64,000 bases of DNA from Stenotrophomonas rhizophila (GTDB lineage Bacteria; Pseudomonadota; Gammaproteobacteria; Xanthomonadales; Xanthomonadaceae), in assembly GCF_003651185.1 (NCBI RefSeq), contig NZ_RCDC01000004.1:206541-270540 (forward strand). Direction: 5' to 3'. Both the position numbers and the translations under genes were made by a program. The notes under the pieces were generated by a model. The model had not been told where the DNA came from. It worked only from the letters and a program-made list of their open reading frames with translations, and made no database searches. The number at the start of each line of letters is the position of its first letter. The stretch's first letter is position 1. This document shows positions 40,300 to 49,474 of the stretch, one piece after another.

Positions 40300-42273
40300 A
40301 TGAAGCCGATGATCTGGACGATGCTGGGCGCCATGACGCTCGCGCCCGTAGTGGCGTGGGCCGATGCCCAGCCCGTGCCGGCACCCGTGACACCCGTTGC
40401 ACCGCCCACCCCGGGCGGGCAGAGCGGCCCGGCCGCGGGCGCTGAAGCGCAGGCCAACAACAACTTCAGCTTCGTGCGCTATCGCGCCGACTACGTGGTG
40501 CGCCCGGATGCGGGCAATACGCAGACCGAAGCGTACGAGATCCTGCTCAAGACCACATCGGCGGTCGAGCAGTTCAGCCAGGTGCGGCTGAGCTACAGCG
40601 AGAAGATGGAAACGCTGGAGGTGCTGCAGGCCTACACCCTCACCGCCGATGGTCAGCGTCGGGACGTGCCGGCCGACCGCATCTACACGCAGGAAAGCTA
40701 TTCCAGCGCGGCTGCGGCGATGTACGCCGACCGCAAGGTGCGCGTGGTGGTGTTCCCGAATCTGGCGCCCGGTACGCGCGTGGTCTACCAGACCCGGCGC
40801 ACCCAGAACACGCCGTACTTCCCGGGCTACTTCGGCCTGTGGGAAACCTTCAGCGTGTTCACCCAGTACGACGATGCCCGCGTGACCCTGAGTGCGCCTG
40901 CCGATCTGCCCATGCAGGTGGAGCAGCGGGGCGTGCAGGGCAGCCAGGCGCCGCGTGTGCGCAATGGCATGGCACGCTGGGAATGGACGTACCGGCGCAC
41001 GGATCCGCTGAAGGCGCAGAACTGGTCCGCCGCCGCGTGGGAGTACAGCCCCACCATCATGGCCAGTACGTACCGTGACTGGTCGCAGGTGGCGCAGGCC
41101 TACCAGCTCAAGGGTGGCGAGGCCGCCGCTGTCACGCCGCAGATCCAGGCGCTGGCCGACGAGCTCACCCGTGGCATCACCGACCGTCGCGAGCAGGCCG
41201 CCGTGCTGTACCGCTGGGTGGCGCAGAACATCCGCTACGTGGCGGTGTACCTCGGCAACGGCGGGCTGGAACCCAACCCGGCGCAGAGCATCCTCGACAA
41301 CCACTACGGCGACTGCAAAGACCATGTCGTGATCCTGGAGGCGTTGTTGGCTGCGCGTGGCATCCAGAGCACGCCGGTGCTGATCGGTGCCGGCGGTGGG
41401 CCGACGTTGCCGGCGATTCCGCTGCTGGGCCGTTTCGACCACGCCATCACCTACATCCCCGAGTTCGACCTGTACCTGGACTCGACCGCGCCTTATGCGC
41501 GTGTTGGCCAGTTGCCCGAGGGCGATCTTGGCGCGCCGGTGCTGCACACCCGTCAGGCCGTGGTGGCGCGCACCCCCGCCAACGATGCCTCGCGCAACGG
41601 CACCGGGATCGAGGCGGCGTTCCGGTTCGATCCGGCGGGCAATCTGTCTGGCCAGACCGTGCTGCATCCCAGCGGCGTGACCGAAATTGGCATGCGCGGT
41701 GCTTTCGCACGGCTCAACGCGCAGAACCGGGCGCGTGCCGAAGAATCGATGATGGCCGCCTCCGGCTTCGACGGCAGTGGCGCACTGACACTGCTGGGTG
41801 ACCCGCAGGACCTGACCCGGCCGTTCAACTTCCGCTATGACTTCCTGGCCAGCGACTATGTCGATTTTGGCGTGGTCGGCGGGATGGTGCTGCCTGACGC
41901 ACCGGGCAGCCAATCGTTTCGTGATCTGTATGCCAGCACGTCGGCGCCGGAAAACGCCACGCCGTTCTATTGCAACGACAGTCTGCGCGATGAGCGCTAC
42001 CAGCTGACGTTCCCGGCGAACGTGCCGATCGTAGCGATCCCGCGCAGCCAGCACTTCGCCAATGCGGCGGGTGAGTATCTGGTGGACTGGACGCGCGAGG
42101 GGCAGGTGATCACCGCGCACCATCGGCTGCACCAGCGGGCCGTGCGCGGGGCGGATGCGCTGTGCCAACCGCAGGATTACGCCGCCTTCCGCGAGCTGTA
42201 CCAGCAGGTGCGGCGCGGGTTCCGCGGGCAGTTGGTGTATGGGGATCTGAAGACGGTGCAGGCCGGCCCATGA
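40300..42273 (+). CDS. Secreted DUF3857/transglutaminase-like protein
   Basis: This 657-residue exported protein has a signal peptide (MKPMIWTMLGAMTLAPVVAWA), a proline-rich spacer (about 22-45), a DUF3857-like domain (about 55-240) and a transglutaminase-like domain (about 265-400). The apparent catalytic triad is Cys in GDCKDHV, His in RFDHAITYI and Asp in LYLDSTA. A further beta-rich domain completes the protein. The substrate is unknown. Such proteins may act as periplasmic peptidases or transglutaminases. It lies 70 bp after ftsK and may be cotranscribed. Confidence 0.88.
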   Translation: MKPMIWTMLGAMTLAPVVAWADAQPVPAPVTPVAPPTPGGQSGPAAGAEAQANNNFSFVRYRADYVVRPDAGNTQTEAYEILLKTTSAVEQFSQVRLSYSEKMETLEVLQAYTLTADGQRRDVPADRIYTQESYSSAAAAMYADRKVRVVVFPNLAPGTRVVYQTRRTQNTPYFPGYFGLWETFSVFTQYDDARVTLSAPADLPMQVEQRGVQGSQAPRVRNGMARWEWTYRRTDPLKAQNWSAAAWEYSPTIMASTYRDWSQVAQAYQLKGGEAAAVTPQIQALADELTRGITDRREQAAVLYRWVAQNIRYVAVYLGNGGLEPNPAQSILDNHYGDCKDHVVILEALLAARGIQSTPVLIGAGGGPTLPAIPLLGRFDHAITYIPEFDLYLDSTAPYARVGQLPEGDLGAPVLHTRQAVVARTPANDASRNGTGIEAAFRFDPAGNLSGQTVLHPSGVTEIGMRGAFARLNAQNRARAEESMMAASGFDGSGALTLLGDPQDLTRPFNFRYDFLASDYVDFGVVGGMVLPDAPGSQSFRDLYASTSAPENATPFYCNDSLRDERYQLTFPANVPIVAIPRSQHFANAAGEYLVDWTREGQVITAHHRLHQRAVRGADALCQPQDYAAFRELYQQVRRGFRGQLVYGDLKTVQAGP

Positions 42274-42319
42274 GGGCCCTCGAAGTGCCCCGTTTCCAGC
42301 GCATAATGTGTCCCTGATC

Positions 42320-42341
42320 GCCCATTCAGCATTGAATGGGC
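42320..42341 (+). repeat. Stem-loop in the lolA leader
   Basis: The arms GCCCATTCA and TGAATGGGC form a perfect 9-bp stem with a 4-nt loop. It lies downstream of a CATAAT -10-like element (42302-42307) and 39 nt before the lolA ATG. There is no T-run. It may be a 5' leader structure. Confidence 0.5.
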
Positions 42342-42380
42342 ACACTGCCTTCCATCCTTCCCATTCGCCTGGATACCCGC

Positions 42381-43019
42381 ATGCACACCACTTTCCGCCG
42401 CTCCCTGCTTGCTGCCACCCTGGTCGTCGCCAGTGTCGGTTCGGCGTCGGCCTGGGCCGGCGCCCGTGATGAGCTCAATCGCTTCACCCAGGGCCTGAAG
42501 GGCCTGGACGGGCAGTTCAGCCAGCAGGTGTTCGACAGCAAGGGCAAGGTCAAGGAGAACACCAGCGGCCGCGTTGCACTGTCCGCGCCGCGCCTGTTCC
42601 GTTGGGAGTACATCAAGCCGCACGAGCAGCTGATCGTGGCCGATGGCAAGAAGGTCTGGGTCTACGAGCCGGACCTGGAGCAGGCCAGCGTGCGCCCGCA
42701 GGGGCAGGAGGAGCAGAACAGCCCGCTGACCGCGCTGATCAATCCGGCCCTGCTGGACAAGCAATACGACGTCAGCGAAGAGGCCGCCGTGCGCGATGGC
42801 CTGCAGTGGCTGTCGCTGAGCCCGAAGCGTGAGACCGACACTGCCTTCCAGTACGCCGCGCTGGGCTTCAATGGCCAGGGCCTGGCCCGCATGGAAGTAG
42901 TAGATGCGGTTGGCCAGCGCACGGTGATCAGCTTCACCGGGTGGAAGCGCAACCCGAGCTTCGCCTCGGGCACCTTCAGCTTTACCCCGGCCAAGGGTGT
43001 GGACGTCATCGGCGAGTAA
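42381..43019 (+). CDS. lolA: Outer-membrane lipoprotein carrier LolA
   Basis: This 212-residue periplasmic carrier takes lipoproteins from LolCDE to LolB. A signal peptide (MHTTFRRSLLAATLVVASVG onward) precedes the LolA core, with QFSQQVFDSKGKVKENTSGR, FRWEYIKPHEQLIVADGKKV and the C-terminal FSFTPAKGVDVIGE. The start at 42381 begins at the signal peptide. The gene lies between ftsK and rarA, as in E. coli. Confidence 0.96.
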   Translation: MHTTFRRSLLAATLVVASVGSASAWAGARDELNRFTQGLKGLDGQFSQQVFDSKGKVKENTSGRVALSAPRLFRWEYIKPHEQLIVADGKKVWVYEPDLEQASVRPQGQEEQNSPLTALINPALLDKQYDVSEEAAVRDGLQWLSLSPKRETDTAFQYAALGFNGQGLARMEVVDAVGQRTVISFTGWKRNPSFASGTFSFTPAKGVDVIGE

Positions 43020-43042
43020 AGGCCGCGGGCGTTCGGCCGCGA

Positions 43043-43048
43043 TAGAAT
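43043..43048 (+). promoter_or_regulatory. TAGAAT -10 element of rarA
   Basis: TAGAAT ends 6 nt before the rarA GTG, which would place transcription start at the start codon. No clear -35 hexamer is visible. rarA may also be read from lolA, 35 bp upstream. Confidence 0.5.
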
Positions 43049-43054
43049 AGACAC

Positions 43055-44416
43055 GTGGCCAGAAACCGAACGACTTTCAACGGGCCCGATCTGCTGACCG
43101 TGGATCGGGACAACATGCGCCCGCTTGCCGAGCGGATGCGCCCGCAGACGCTGGATGAGATGGTGGGCCAGAAGCGCCTGCTCGCACCGGGCAGTGCGCT
43201 GCGCCGGGCGGTCGAATCCGGCCATGTGCACTCGATGATCCTGTGGGGTCCGCCGGGCTGCGGCAAGACCACCCTGGCGCTGCTGCTGGCGCATTACGCC
43301 GATGCCGAGTTCCGTGCGATCTCCGCCGTGCTGTCCGGCCTGCCGGAGGTGCGCCAGGTGCTGGCCGAGGCCGCGCAGCGCTTCGCCGAGGGGCGCCGCA
43401 CGGTGCTGTTCGTGGACGAGGTGCACCGCTTCAACAAGGCCCAGCAGGATGCGTTCCTGCCGCATATCGAACGCGGCACCATCGTGTTCGTGGGCGCCAC
43501 TACCGAAAACCCCTCGTTCGAACTGAACTCGGCGCTGCTGTCGCGCTGCCGCGTGCACGTGCTGGAGTCGGTTTCTCCAGCGGACATCGTGGAGGCGCTG
43601 GAGCGTGCGCTGCAGGACGCCGAGCGTGGCCTGGGCGCGGAGCAGCTGCAGGTCGCGCCGGAGGCGTTGCTGGAGATCGCGACCGCCGCCGATGGCGATG
43701 TGCGCCGGGCCTTGACCCTGCTGGAGATCGCGGCCGAGCTGGCCAGTGGCGACGGCGGGCGGATCAGCCCGGAGATGCTGGTGCAGGTGCTGGCCGATCG
43801 CACCCGTCGCTTCGACAAGGGCGGCGAGCAGTTCTACGACCAGATCTCGGCGCTGCACAAATCCGTGCGCAGCTCCAACCCGGATGCCGCGCTGTACTGG
43901 CTGACGCGCATGCTCGATGGTGGCTGTGATCCGTCGTACCTGGCACGTCGCCTGACCCGGATGGCGATCGAGGATATCGGGTTGGCCGATCCACGCGCGC
44001 AGTCGATGGCGCTGGAGGCCTGGGACATCTACGAGCGCCTGGGCAGCCCGGAGGGCGAGCTCGCCTTCGCGCAGCTGGTGCTGTATCTGGCCAGTACCGC
44101 CAAATCGAACGCCGGCTATGCCGCCTTCAACAAGGCCAAGCAGGAAGTGCGCGAGACTGGCACGCAGGAGGTGCCGCTGCACCTGCGCAACGCGCCGACC
44201 AAGCTGATGAAGGAGCTGGGCTACGGCAAGACCTATCAATACGATCACGACGCGGACGGTGGGATTGCGCTGGATCAGACCGGCTTCCCCGATGCGATGG
44301 GCGAGCGCGTGTATTACGAACCGGTGCCGCGCGGGTTGGAGATCAAGCTGAAAGAGAAGCTGGATCGCCTGCGTGCCGCACGTGCGCAGGCGCGGGCCGA
44401 GAAAGGCACTGACTGA
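43055..44416 (+). CDS. rarA: Replication-associated recombination protein RarA (MgsA)
   Basis: This 453-residue AAA+ ATPase acts at stalled replication forks. It has Walker [10 protein letters not shown], Walker [16 protein letters not shown] and sensor region [20 protein letters not shown]. The C-terminal tetramerisation part has [12 protein letters not shown] and the block around [19 protein letters not shown]. The start is a GTG close after a -10 element, with no visible ribosome-binding site. It overlaps crcB at the stop codon. Confidence 0.96.
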   Translation: MARNRTTFNGPDLLTVDRDNMRPLAERMRPQTLDEMVGQKRLLAPGSALRRAVESGHVHSMILWGPPGCGKTTLALLLAHYADAEFRAISAVLSGLPEVRQVLAEAAQRFAEGRRTVLFVDEVHRFNKAQQDAFLPHIERGTIVFVGATTENPSFELNSALLSRCRVHVLESVSPADIVEALERALQDAERGLGAEQLQVAPEALLEIATAADGDVRRALTLLEIAAELASGDGGRISPEMLVQVLADRTRRFDKGGEQFYDQISALHKSVRSSNPDAALYWLTRMLDGGCDPSYLARRLTRMAIEDIGLADPRAQSMALEAWDIYERLGSPEGELAFAQLVLYLASTAKSNAGYAAFNKAKQEVRETGTQEVPLHLRNAPTKLMKELGYGKTYQYDHDADGGIALDQTGFPDAMGERVYYEPVPRGLEIKLKEKLDRLRAARAQARAEKGTD

Positions 44417-44814
44417 TGGAAGGCCTGGGCGTCTGGTGGCAGCAGCTCGGGCTGGTGATGGCTGGTGGCGCACTGGGCGCGGCGCTGCGTTTCATGATCG
44501 GCGATGCGATGCTGCGCCAGTTCGGCACTGGCTTCCCGTGGGGCACGCTGACGGTGAACCTGGTCGGCGCCTTCGCGGCGGGTTACGTGATGATCTGGCT
44601 GCAGAGTCGTGGCACGGCGGCAGTGTACTGGCGCGCCTTTCTGATCGTGGGGATCGTGGGCGGGTTGACCACGTTCTCCTCGATGATGCTCGAGTCGCTG
44701 GTGTTCACCCGTACCGATCGCAGCCTGATGGTGCCGCTGTACCTCGGGGTGAGCCTCGTCGGCGGGATGCTGCTGGTGTGGGCGGGCGCGCGCGTGGCAG
44801 AGGCGTGGCGCTGA
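44416..44814 (+). CDS. crcB: Fluoride channel CrcB/Fluc
   Basis: This 132-residue membrane protein has four hydrophobic segments and the Fluc motifs [21 protein letters not shown] and GGLTTFSSM. Fluc dimers export fluoride. The start overlaps the rarA stop. No fluoride riboswitch was found upstream, which fits its cotranscription with rarA. Confidence 0.95.
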   Translation: MEGLGVWWQQLGLVMAGGALGAALRFMIGDAMLRQFGTGFPWGTLTVNLVGAFAAGYVMIWLQSRGTAAVYWRAFLIVGIVGGLTTFSSMMLESLVFTRTDRSLMVPLYLGVSLVGGMLLVWAGARVAEAWR

Positions 44815-44869
44815 CGCGTGCGTCGCAAATGCAGAAATCCACGGAAAATGCTGGATTAAAGTGATGTCT

Positions 44870-44881
44870 CACGATATCGTG
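44870..44881. promoter_or_regulatory. 12-bp palindrome before the AT-hook-like gene
   Basis: CACGATATCGTG is a perfect palindrome 28 nt upstream of the ATG at 44910. It could be an operator, possibly autoregulatory. This is inference from position. Confidence 0.4.
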
Positions 44882-44909
44882 CGCGCCCCCGTTTGCATCC
44901 TCGTCCGTC

Positions 44910-45182
44910 ATGCGCGATGAACAAGACCCCGGAACACTGGAACTGACGCTGCCGCGCAAGCGCGGCCGTCCGCCCACGTTCGGCTACGCGATGACCGATG
45001 CGCAGCGAGCGGCCCGTTACCGTGCGCGTCGCGCCGGCCAGGCCGGGCATGCCGATGTGCGCAACTGCAGCGACATGGTGCTGTTGGACAAGATCCGCGC
45101 CTCGATCACCAGCAAGGACCCGGAACTGACCGGCTTCCTTGTGCACGTGCTCTGGCAGCGCTACCCGCTGCAGCTCAAGTAA
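44910..45182 (+). CDS. Small basic protein with AT-hook-like motif
   Basis: Not assigned to a known family. The 90-residue protein has an AT-hook-like core (RKRGRPPTFG, residues 16-25), a basic segment (TDAQRAARYRARRAG) and a C-terminal helical part. The first half looks DNA-binding. Similar small proteins occur in Xanthomonadaceae, but no function is recalled. A 12-bp palindrome lies just upstream. It converges with and overlaps the LysR gene by 8 bp at the stop codons. Confidence 0.7.
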   Translation: MRDEQDPGTLELTLPRKRGRPPTFGYAMTDAQRAARYRARRAGQAGHADVRNCSDMVLLDKIRASITSKDPELTGFLVHVLWQRYPLQLK

Positions 45183-46068
45183 GCGTGCCCGCCCGTTCCT
45201 GATCGAGCAGCCCCGCCAGGCGCAGTGCCAGCGTCTTGACCAGCGGGTCGGCCGTGGTGCGGTGGAGCAGGGCGATTTCGAACGTATCGATCGGCGGCAG
45301 GCCCTGTTCGGCGCCCAGGACGGTGTGCTCTCGACTCAAGGCGCGCGCCGGCAGCAGGCTGATACCCATGCCATCGGCGACCGCGCCCTGGATGCCGCTC
45401 AGGCTGGAACTGGTGAAGCTGATCCGCCAGCGGCGGCCGAGTGCTTCGATGGCATCGATGATGTCGTCGCGGTACAGCCCGCGCGGCGGAAAGGTGACCA
45501 GCGGCACCGGGTCCAGGCCGATGCAGCCATTGCGGGCACTGTCGATCCAGACCATGGTCTCCGGCCAGCAGGCCACGGCGGCGCGGCTGTTGCGGCGCTG
45601 CTTGACCAGGATCAGATCGAGTTCGCCGTGATCGTAGCCATTGGCCAGGTCGCGGCTGAGGCCGCTGGTCACTTCGAGCTTCACCTGGGGGTGCTCGCGG
45701 TTGAAGGCGCCGAGCAGCTGGGTGGTCGCGGCGCTGACGAAGTCCTCCGGCACGCCCAGCCGCACAGTGACGGCGACCGTGGTGCCGGCCAGCGCTTCCA
45801 GCAGCTGATCGTTGAGCGCCAGCAGTTGGCGTGCATGACCGAGCACGAGCTGCCCGGCATCGGTGGGGTGCACGTCGCGGTTGCCGCGCACCAGCAGCGG
45901 ATGGCCGGCCATCTCTTCCAGCCGGCGGATCTTCTGGCTGATGGTGGACTGGGTGGAGTGCAGGCGCGCTGCCGCGGTGGTGAAGCTGGCGCAATCGGCC
46001 ACCATCACCATGGCGCGCAGCAGGTCCAGATCGAACAGGGTGCGATTCGGTTTTTCACTTGCGGTCAT
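45175..46068 (-). CDS. LysR-family transcriptional regulator
   Basis: This 297-residue regulator has the LysR helix-turn-helix (LDLLRAMVMVADCASFTTAA, then STQSTISQKIRRLEE) at residues 10-70 and an effector-binding domain after residue 90. The start MTASEKPNRT at 46068 is chosen. An upstream start at 46107 would add 13 residues. The target is unknown because the divergent side holds another regulator reading the same way. Confidence 0.9.
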   Translation of the reverse strand: MTASEKPNRTLFDLDLLRAMVMVADCASFTTAAARLHSTQSTISQKIRRLEEMAGHPLLVRGNRDVHPTDAGQLVLGHARQLLALNDQLLEALAGTTVAVTVRLGVPEDFVSAATTQLLGAFNREHPQVKLEVTSGLSRDLANGYDHGELDLILVKQRRNSRAAVACWPETMVWIDSARNGCIGLDPVPLVTFPPRGLYRDDIIDAIEALGRRWRISFTSSSLSGIQGAVADGMGISLLPARALSREHTVLGAEQGLPPIDTFEIALLHRTTADPLVKTLALRLAGLLDQERAGTLT

Positions 46069-46121
46069 GCCGTCATTGTGAATCGCAATGGCTGTCGGCG
46101 CCAACACCGACGCGCATGCGG

Positions 46122-47120
46122 TCAGGTGCTGTTGGTGCCTGCCGAGGCCTCCGACGGTTCGCTACGGGCCAGGCTGCGGCTGATCCGCTCACCTGCCTCG
46201 CGCATGGCCTGGTGCAGTGCAGGGGGTCCCAGTACCTCGAAATCCAGACCCAGTGCCAACAACCAATACACCACCGTGCCCAAGGGGTTGGCGGCGCAGC
46301 GCAGCAGGCAGCGCCGGTCATCGACCGCCTCAAGTTCTCCGGCTGATGCCGGGATCTGCTGGCGCATCACCGACAGCGGTGCGTGCAGGATGATCCGCGC
46401 CAGGTCGTGGTGCTGGCCCAGCGAGAGCGCGCGGGCGACCCACTGGCGCAGATCGCCCTCGCCGGGCCCTGCGCGCGGCGCGAAGTGCGCACCCACCACC
46501 GGTGCGCTGGCGATCCGATCGATGCGGAAGGTGCGCCAGTCGTTGCGCCCGGTGTCCCAGGCGACCAGATACCAGCGGCGATCGGCATGCACCACGCCCT
46601 GTGGCTCGACCTGGCGTGTGCTGGAGACGCCCTCACGGTCGGTGTAGTCGAAACGGAGTTGTACCTGGTCGCGGCAGGCACAGGCCAGGGTGGTCAGCCG
46701 CCCGGCATTCACCTGCGGGCCGATCGGGTTGGCGGGCAGGAGCGCCGAGCGCAGTGCGGCCAACCGGGGCCGCAGTCGCGGTGGCATGGCCTGTTCAATC
46801 TTCACCAGCGCCGTGATCGCGGTCTGCTCGATGCCGCTGATGGTGCCGGTCACGGCGGTACGCAGCGCAACCGCCGCCGCCAGCGCTTCCTCGTCATCCA
46901 ACAACAGCGGCGGCAATGCACGCCCCGGGCGGAACGCATAGCCGCCGGCGACGCCGGTGCTGGCGTGGATGGGGTAGCCGAGCTGGCGCAGGCGATCAAT
47001 GTCACGCCGCAGCGTGCGCGGATGGATGGCCATGCGCTCGGCCAGCTCGCCGCCGGCCCAGTGCGGGCGGGATTGCAGCAGCGAAAGCAGGCTCAGCAGG
47101 CGGGCGGAGGCGGTCAGCAT
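46122..47120 (-). CDS. YafY-type HTH-WYL transcriptional regulator
   Basis: This 332-residue protein has a DeoR-like winged helix (RLLSLLSLLQSRPHWAGGEL, then RTLRRDIDRLRQLGYPI) and a WYL domain with RRWYLVAWDTGRNDWRTFR. WYL domains often sense ligands or nucleic acids. The start is taken at MLTASARLL. An alternative ATG at 47141 adds 7 residues. It is divergent from the GST gene, which is a possible target. Confidence 0.88.
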   Translation of the reverse strand: MLTASARLLSLLSLLQSRPHWAGGELAERMAIHPRTLRRDIDRLRQLGYPIHASTGVAGGYAFRPGRALPPLLLDDEEALAAAVALRTAVTGTISGIEQTAITALVKIEQAMPPRLRPRLAALRSALLPANPIGPQVNAGRLTTLACACRDQVQLRFDYTDREGVSSTRQVEPQGVVHADRRWYLVAWDTGRNDWRTFRIDRIASAPVVGAHFAPRAGPGEGDLRQWVARALSLGQHHDLARIILHAPLSVMRQQIPASAGELEAVDDRRCLLRCAANPLGTVVYWLLALGLDFEVLGPPALHQAMREAGERISRSLARSEPSEASAGTNST

Positions 47121-47237
47121 GCGCGGCAGCGTAGCAGTCATTGCGGGCCGATTCTGTCCGCAATGCTGCCTAGTCTTGAGCGCACGGTGCAGCACCGGTT
47201 CCGCCGCACCTTTCCACCCCTCTCAAGGAGTTCTTCG

Positions 47238-47843
47238 ATGTCCCTCGTTTTCTATTGGCACCCCATGTCCAGCGCCACCCCGGTCGCGTGCGCCCTGGCC
47301 GAGCTGTCCGTCCCGCACGATCGGGTCAAGATCGACATCCGCAACGGCGAACAGCGCACGCCGGCGTATCTGGCGATCAATCCGAACGGCAAGGTCCCGT
47401 GCCTGGTGGTGGACGGCACGCCCCTGTTTGAAGGTCTGGCGATCCACCTGTGGTTGGGCGAGCAGTACGGGGTGGGCCAGGGCCTGTGGCCGGTGGTGGG
47501 GACCCCGGCTCGACTGGAGGCGATGTCCTGGTGCACGTGGGCGTACGTGACCTACGCAGCAGTGCTCGGGCGGGTATGGCTGGCGACCGTGGACGATGCG
47601 CTGCGCAGCGTGGAGCATGCTGCGGCGGGCATCCGTGCCGCCAACGAACTGCTGGATCTGCTGGAGGCGCGCCTGTCGCAGCAGTCGTGGATGCTTGGTG
47701 AGGCGTACTCGTTGGTGGATCTGGTGGTAGGCCAGGTGGTGGGCTACGGCACCCATCTGGGAGCGGTGGTGGATGCGCATCCGGCGGTGGCCGGCTGGCT
47801 GCAGCGGGTGCAGGCCCGCCCGGCGATGCAGGGCGAGAATTGA
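47238..47843 (+). CDS. Glutathione S-transferase family protein
   Basis: This 201-residue protein has a thioredoxin-fold N-terminal domain (YWHPMSSATPVACALAEL, cis-Pro region GKVPCLVV) and a helical C-terminal domain. It probably conjugates glutathione to an electrophile. The substrate cannot be told. AAGGAG stands 7 nt before the ATG. It is divergent from the YafY-type regulator. Confidence 0.88.
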   Translation: MSLVFYWHPMSSATPVACALAELSVPHDRVKIDIRNGEQRTPAYLAINPNGKVPCLVVDGTPLFEGLAIHLWLGEQYGVGQGLWPVVGTPARLEAMSWCTWAYVTYAAVLGRVWLATVDDALRSVEHAAAGIRAANELLDLLEARLSQQSWMLGEAYSLVDLVVGQVVGYGTHLGAVVDAHPAVAGWLQRVQARPAMQGEN

Positions 47844-47957
47844 CGCAGCCGGATCCGGCAGCGCGCAGCATCGCAATCATGCATGTGCTTCATTCTGAAA
47901 TTTAACTGGTGAATGTGCCGGGCCTGACCGTAAGGTGGCCCGGTTCTCTTTTCCGGT

Positions 47958-49415
47958 ATGCACTCCATGTCTTTGCGTCTTGCCATCCCGGTGCTGCTTG
48001 CACTGACCACCCCTTCCGCATTCGCGGCCGAGCAGGCGGATCTGATGATCCGGCATGCCACCGTGGTCGACGTCGAGCACGCCACGACGCTGGCCGACCA
48101 GACGGTCGTGGTCCGTGGTCAGGACATCGTCGCCGTCGGCACCGACCGGGCGATGCGCAAGGCATGGCGGGCCAGGCATCAGGTGGACGGCAAGGGTCGC
48201 TATCTGATCCCCGGGTTGTGGGACATGCACGTGCACTTCGGGGGTGGCCCGGATCTGATCGAAGAGAACAAGGCGCTGCTGCCGCTGTATATCGCCCATG
48301 GCATCACCACCATCCGTGATGCGTCCGGCGATCTGCCCGAGCAGGTGCTGCAGTGGCGCGGGGAGATCGCCGACGGCCGCCTGGCTGGCCCGCAGTTGTT
48401 CACCTCGGGCGCCAAGATCGAAGGCATCAAGCCGGTCTGGAAGGGCACCATTGAAGTGGGTTCGCAGGCGGACCTGGATGCGGCATTCGTGCGCCTCAAG
48501 CGCGACCGCGTCGATTTCGTCAAGATCACCGACAGCACGCTGACGCCTGAGTTGTTCCTGGCTGCCGTGCGCGGGGCGCGCGCCAATGGGCTGCGTGCCT
48601 CCGGCCACATCCCGATGGCGTTGACCGTGCAGCAGGCCGTCGATGCCGGTATCAGCTCGATCGAACACCTGGACTACGCCTACAAAGCCGGGGTCAAGGA
48701 TGAGGCGGCCATCGCGGCGGACTTCGCTGCCAAGCGGATTGATCGTGCCCAGGCCAACGCACGGCTGGATGCTGGATTTGATCGTGATACCGCCATGGCC
48801 GCCTACCGCGGCTTTGCGGCGAAGGGGGTGTTCGTGACGCCGACCCTCAATGGCGGGCGCATCCTGGACTTCCTGGATCAGGACGACCATCACGACGATC
48901 CCTACCTGGCCTATATCGGGCCGAAACTGCAGGCGACCTACACATGGCGGGTCGAGCGTGCCGCCAAGGCAACCCCGGCGCAGATCCAGGCCCGCCATCA
49001 GGAATACCACCAGGTCGCCGCCGTACTACCGATGCTGCAGCAGGCCGGCGTCACGATCATGGCCGGCACCGATGCGGGCTTCCTCAACTCGTTCAACTAT
49101 CCGGGCATCGGCCTGCATGACGAACTGTCACTGTTCGTCAAGGAAGGGCTGAGCCCGGCGCAGGCACTCTCGGCGGCCACGCGCGCGGGCCCGGCCTGGT
49201 TCGGTACGCTGGACCGCTACGGCGCGGTCGCGCCGGGCAAGGCTGCCGATCTGGTGTTGCTGGAGCGCAACCCATTGGAGGACATCGAGGCCACACGTGG
49301 CATCCAGTACGTGGTGCTGCGCGGGCAGGGGTATGACCGCAAAGCGCTCGATGCGCTGCTGGCCCAGGCCAGGGCGAAGGTAGCGGCGTGGAAGGCGGAA
49401 GAAACGAAGGAGTAA
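47958..49415 (+). CDS. Secreted metal-dependent amidohydrolase
   Basis: This 485-residue amidohydrolase has a signal peptide (ending AFAAEQ). Metal ligands of the superfamily are visible: HVH in WDMHVHFGG, Lys in FVKITD, His in ASGHIP and EHLDY, and Asp in AGTDAG. The order fits the imidazolonepropionase/prolidase-like branch, so it may hydrolyse cyclic amides or X-Pro peptides. It converges with the glycosidase-like gene. Confidence 0.9.
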   Translation: MHSMSLRLAIPVLLALTTPSAFAAEQADLMIRHATVVDVEHATTLADQTVVVRGQDIVAVGTDRAMRKAWRARHQVDGKGRYLIPGLWDMHVHFGGGPDLIEENKALLPLYIAHGITTIRDASGDLPEQVLQWRGEIADGRLAGPQLFTSGAKIEGIKPVWKGTIEVGSQADLDAAFVRLKRDRVDFVKITDSTLTPELFLAAVRGARANGLRASGHIPMALTVQQAVDAGISSIEHLDYAYKAGVKDEAAIAADFAAKRIDRAQANARLDAGFDRDTAMAAYRGFAAKGVFVTPTLNGGRILDFLDQDDHHDDPYLAYIGPKLQATYTWRVERAAKATPAQIQARHQEYHQVAAVLPMLQQAGVTIMAGTDAGFLNSFNYPGIGLHDELSLFVKEGLSPAQALSAATRAGPAWFGTLDRYGAVAPGKAADLVLLERNPLEDIEATRGIQYVVLRGQGYDRKALDALLAQARAKVAAWKAEETKE

Positions 49416-49432
49416 TGGAGGGGAGCGCGCTC

Positions 49433-49457
49433 ACCGGTGCGGTGGGCGCGCACCGGT
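49433..49457. terminator. Hairpin between convergent genes
   Basis: The arms ACCGGTGCG and CGCACCGGT are a perfect 9-bp match with a 7-nt loop, between the amidohydrolase and glycosidase-like stops. No T-run on either strand. Confidence 0.5.
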
Positions 49458-49474
49458 CTGGACAATGCGCCGGG

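Noticed and set aside
39070-42345. Minus-strand 1091-codon frame antisense to ftsK and the DUF3857 gene
   Set aside because: It is a shadow frame with His/Arg-rich repeats typical of antisense GC-rich DNA. ftsK is certain.
44815-44909. Fluoride riboswitch near crcB
   Set aside because: No matching structure was seen before crcB, which overlaps rarA and has no separate leader.
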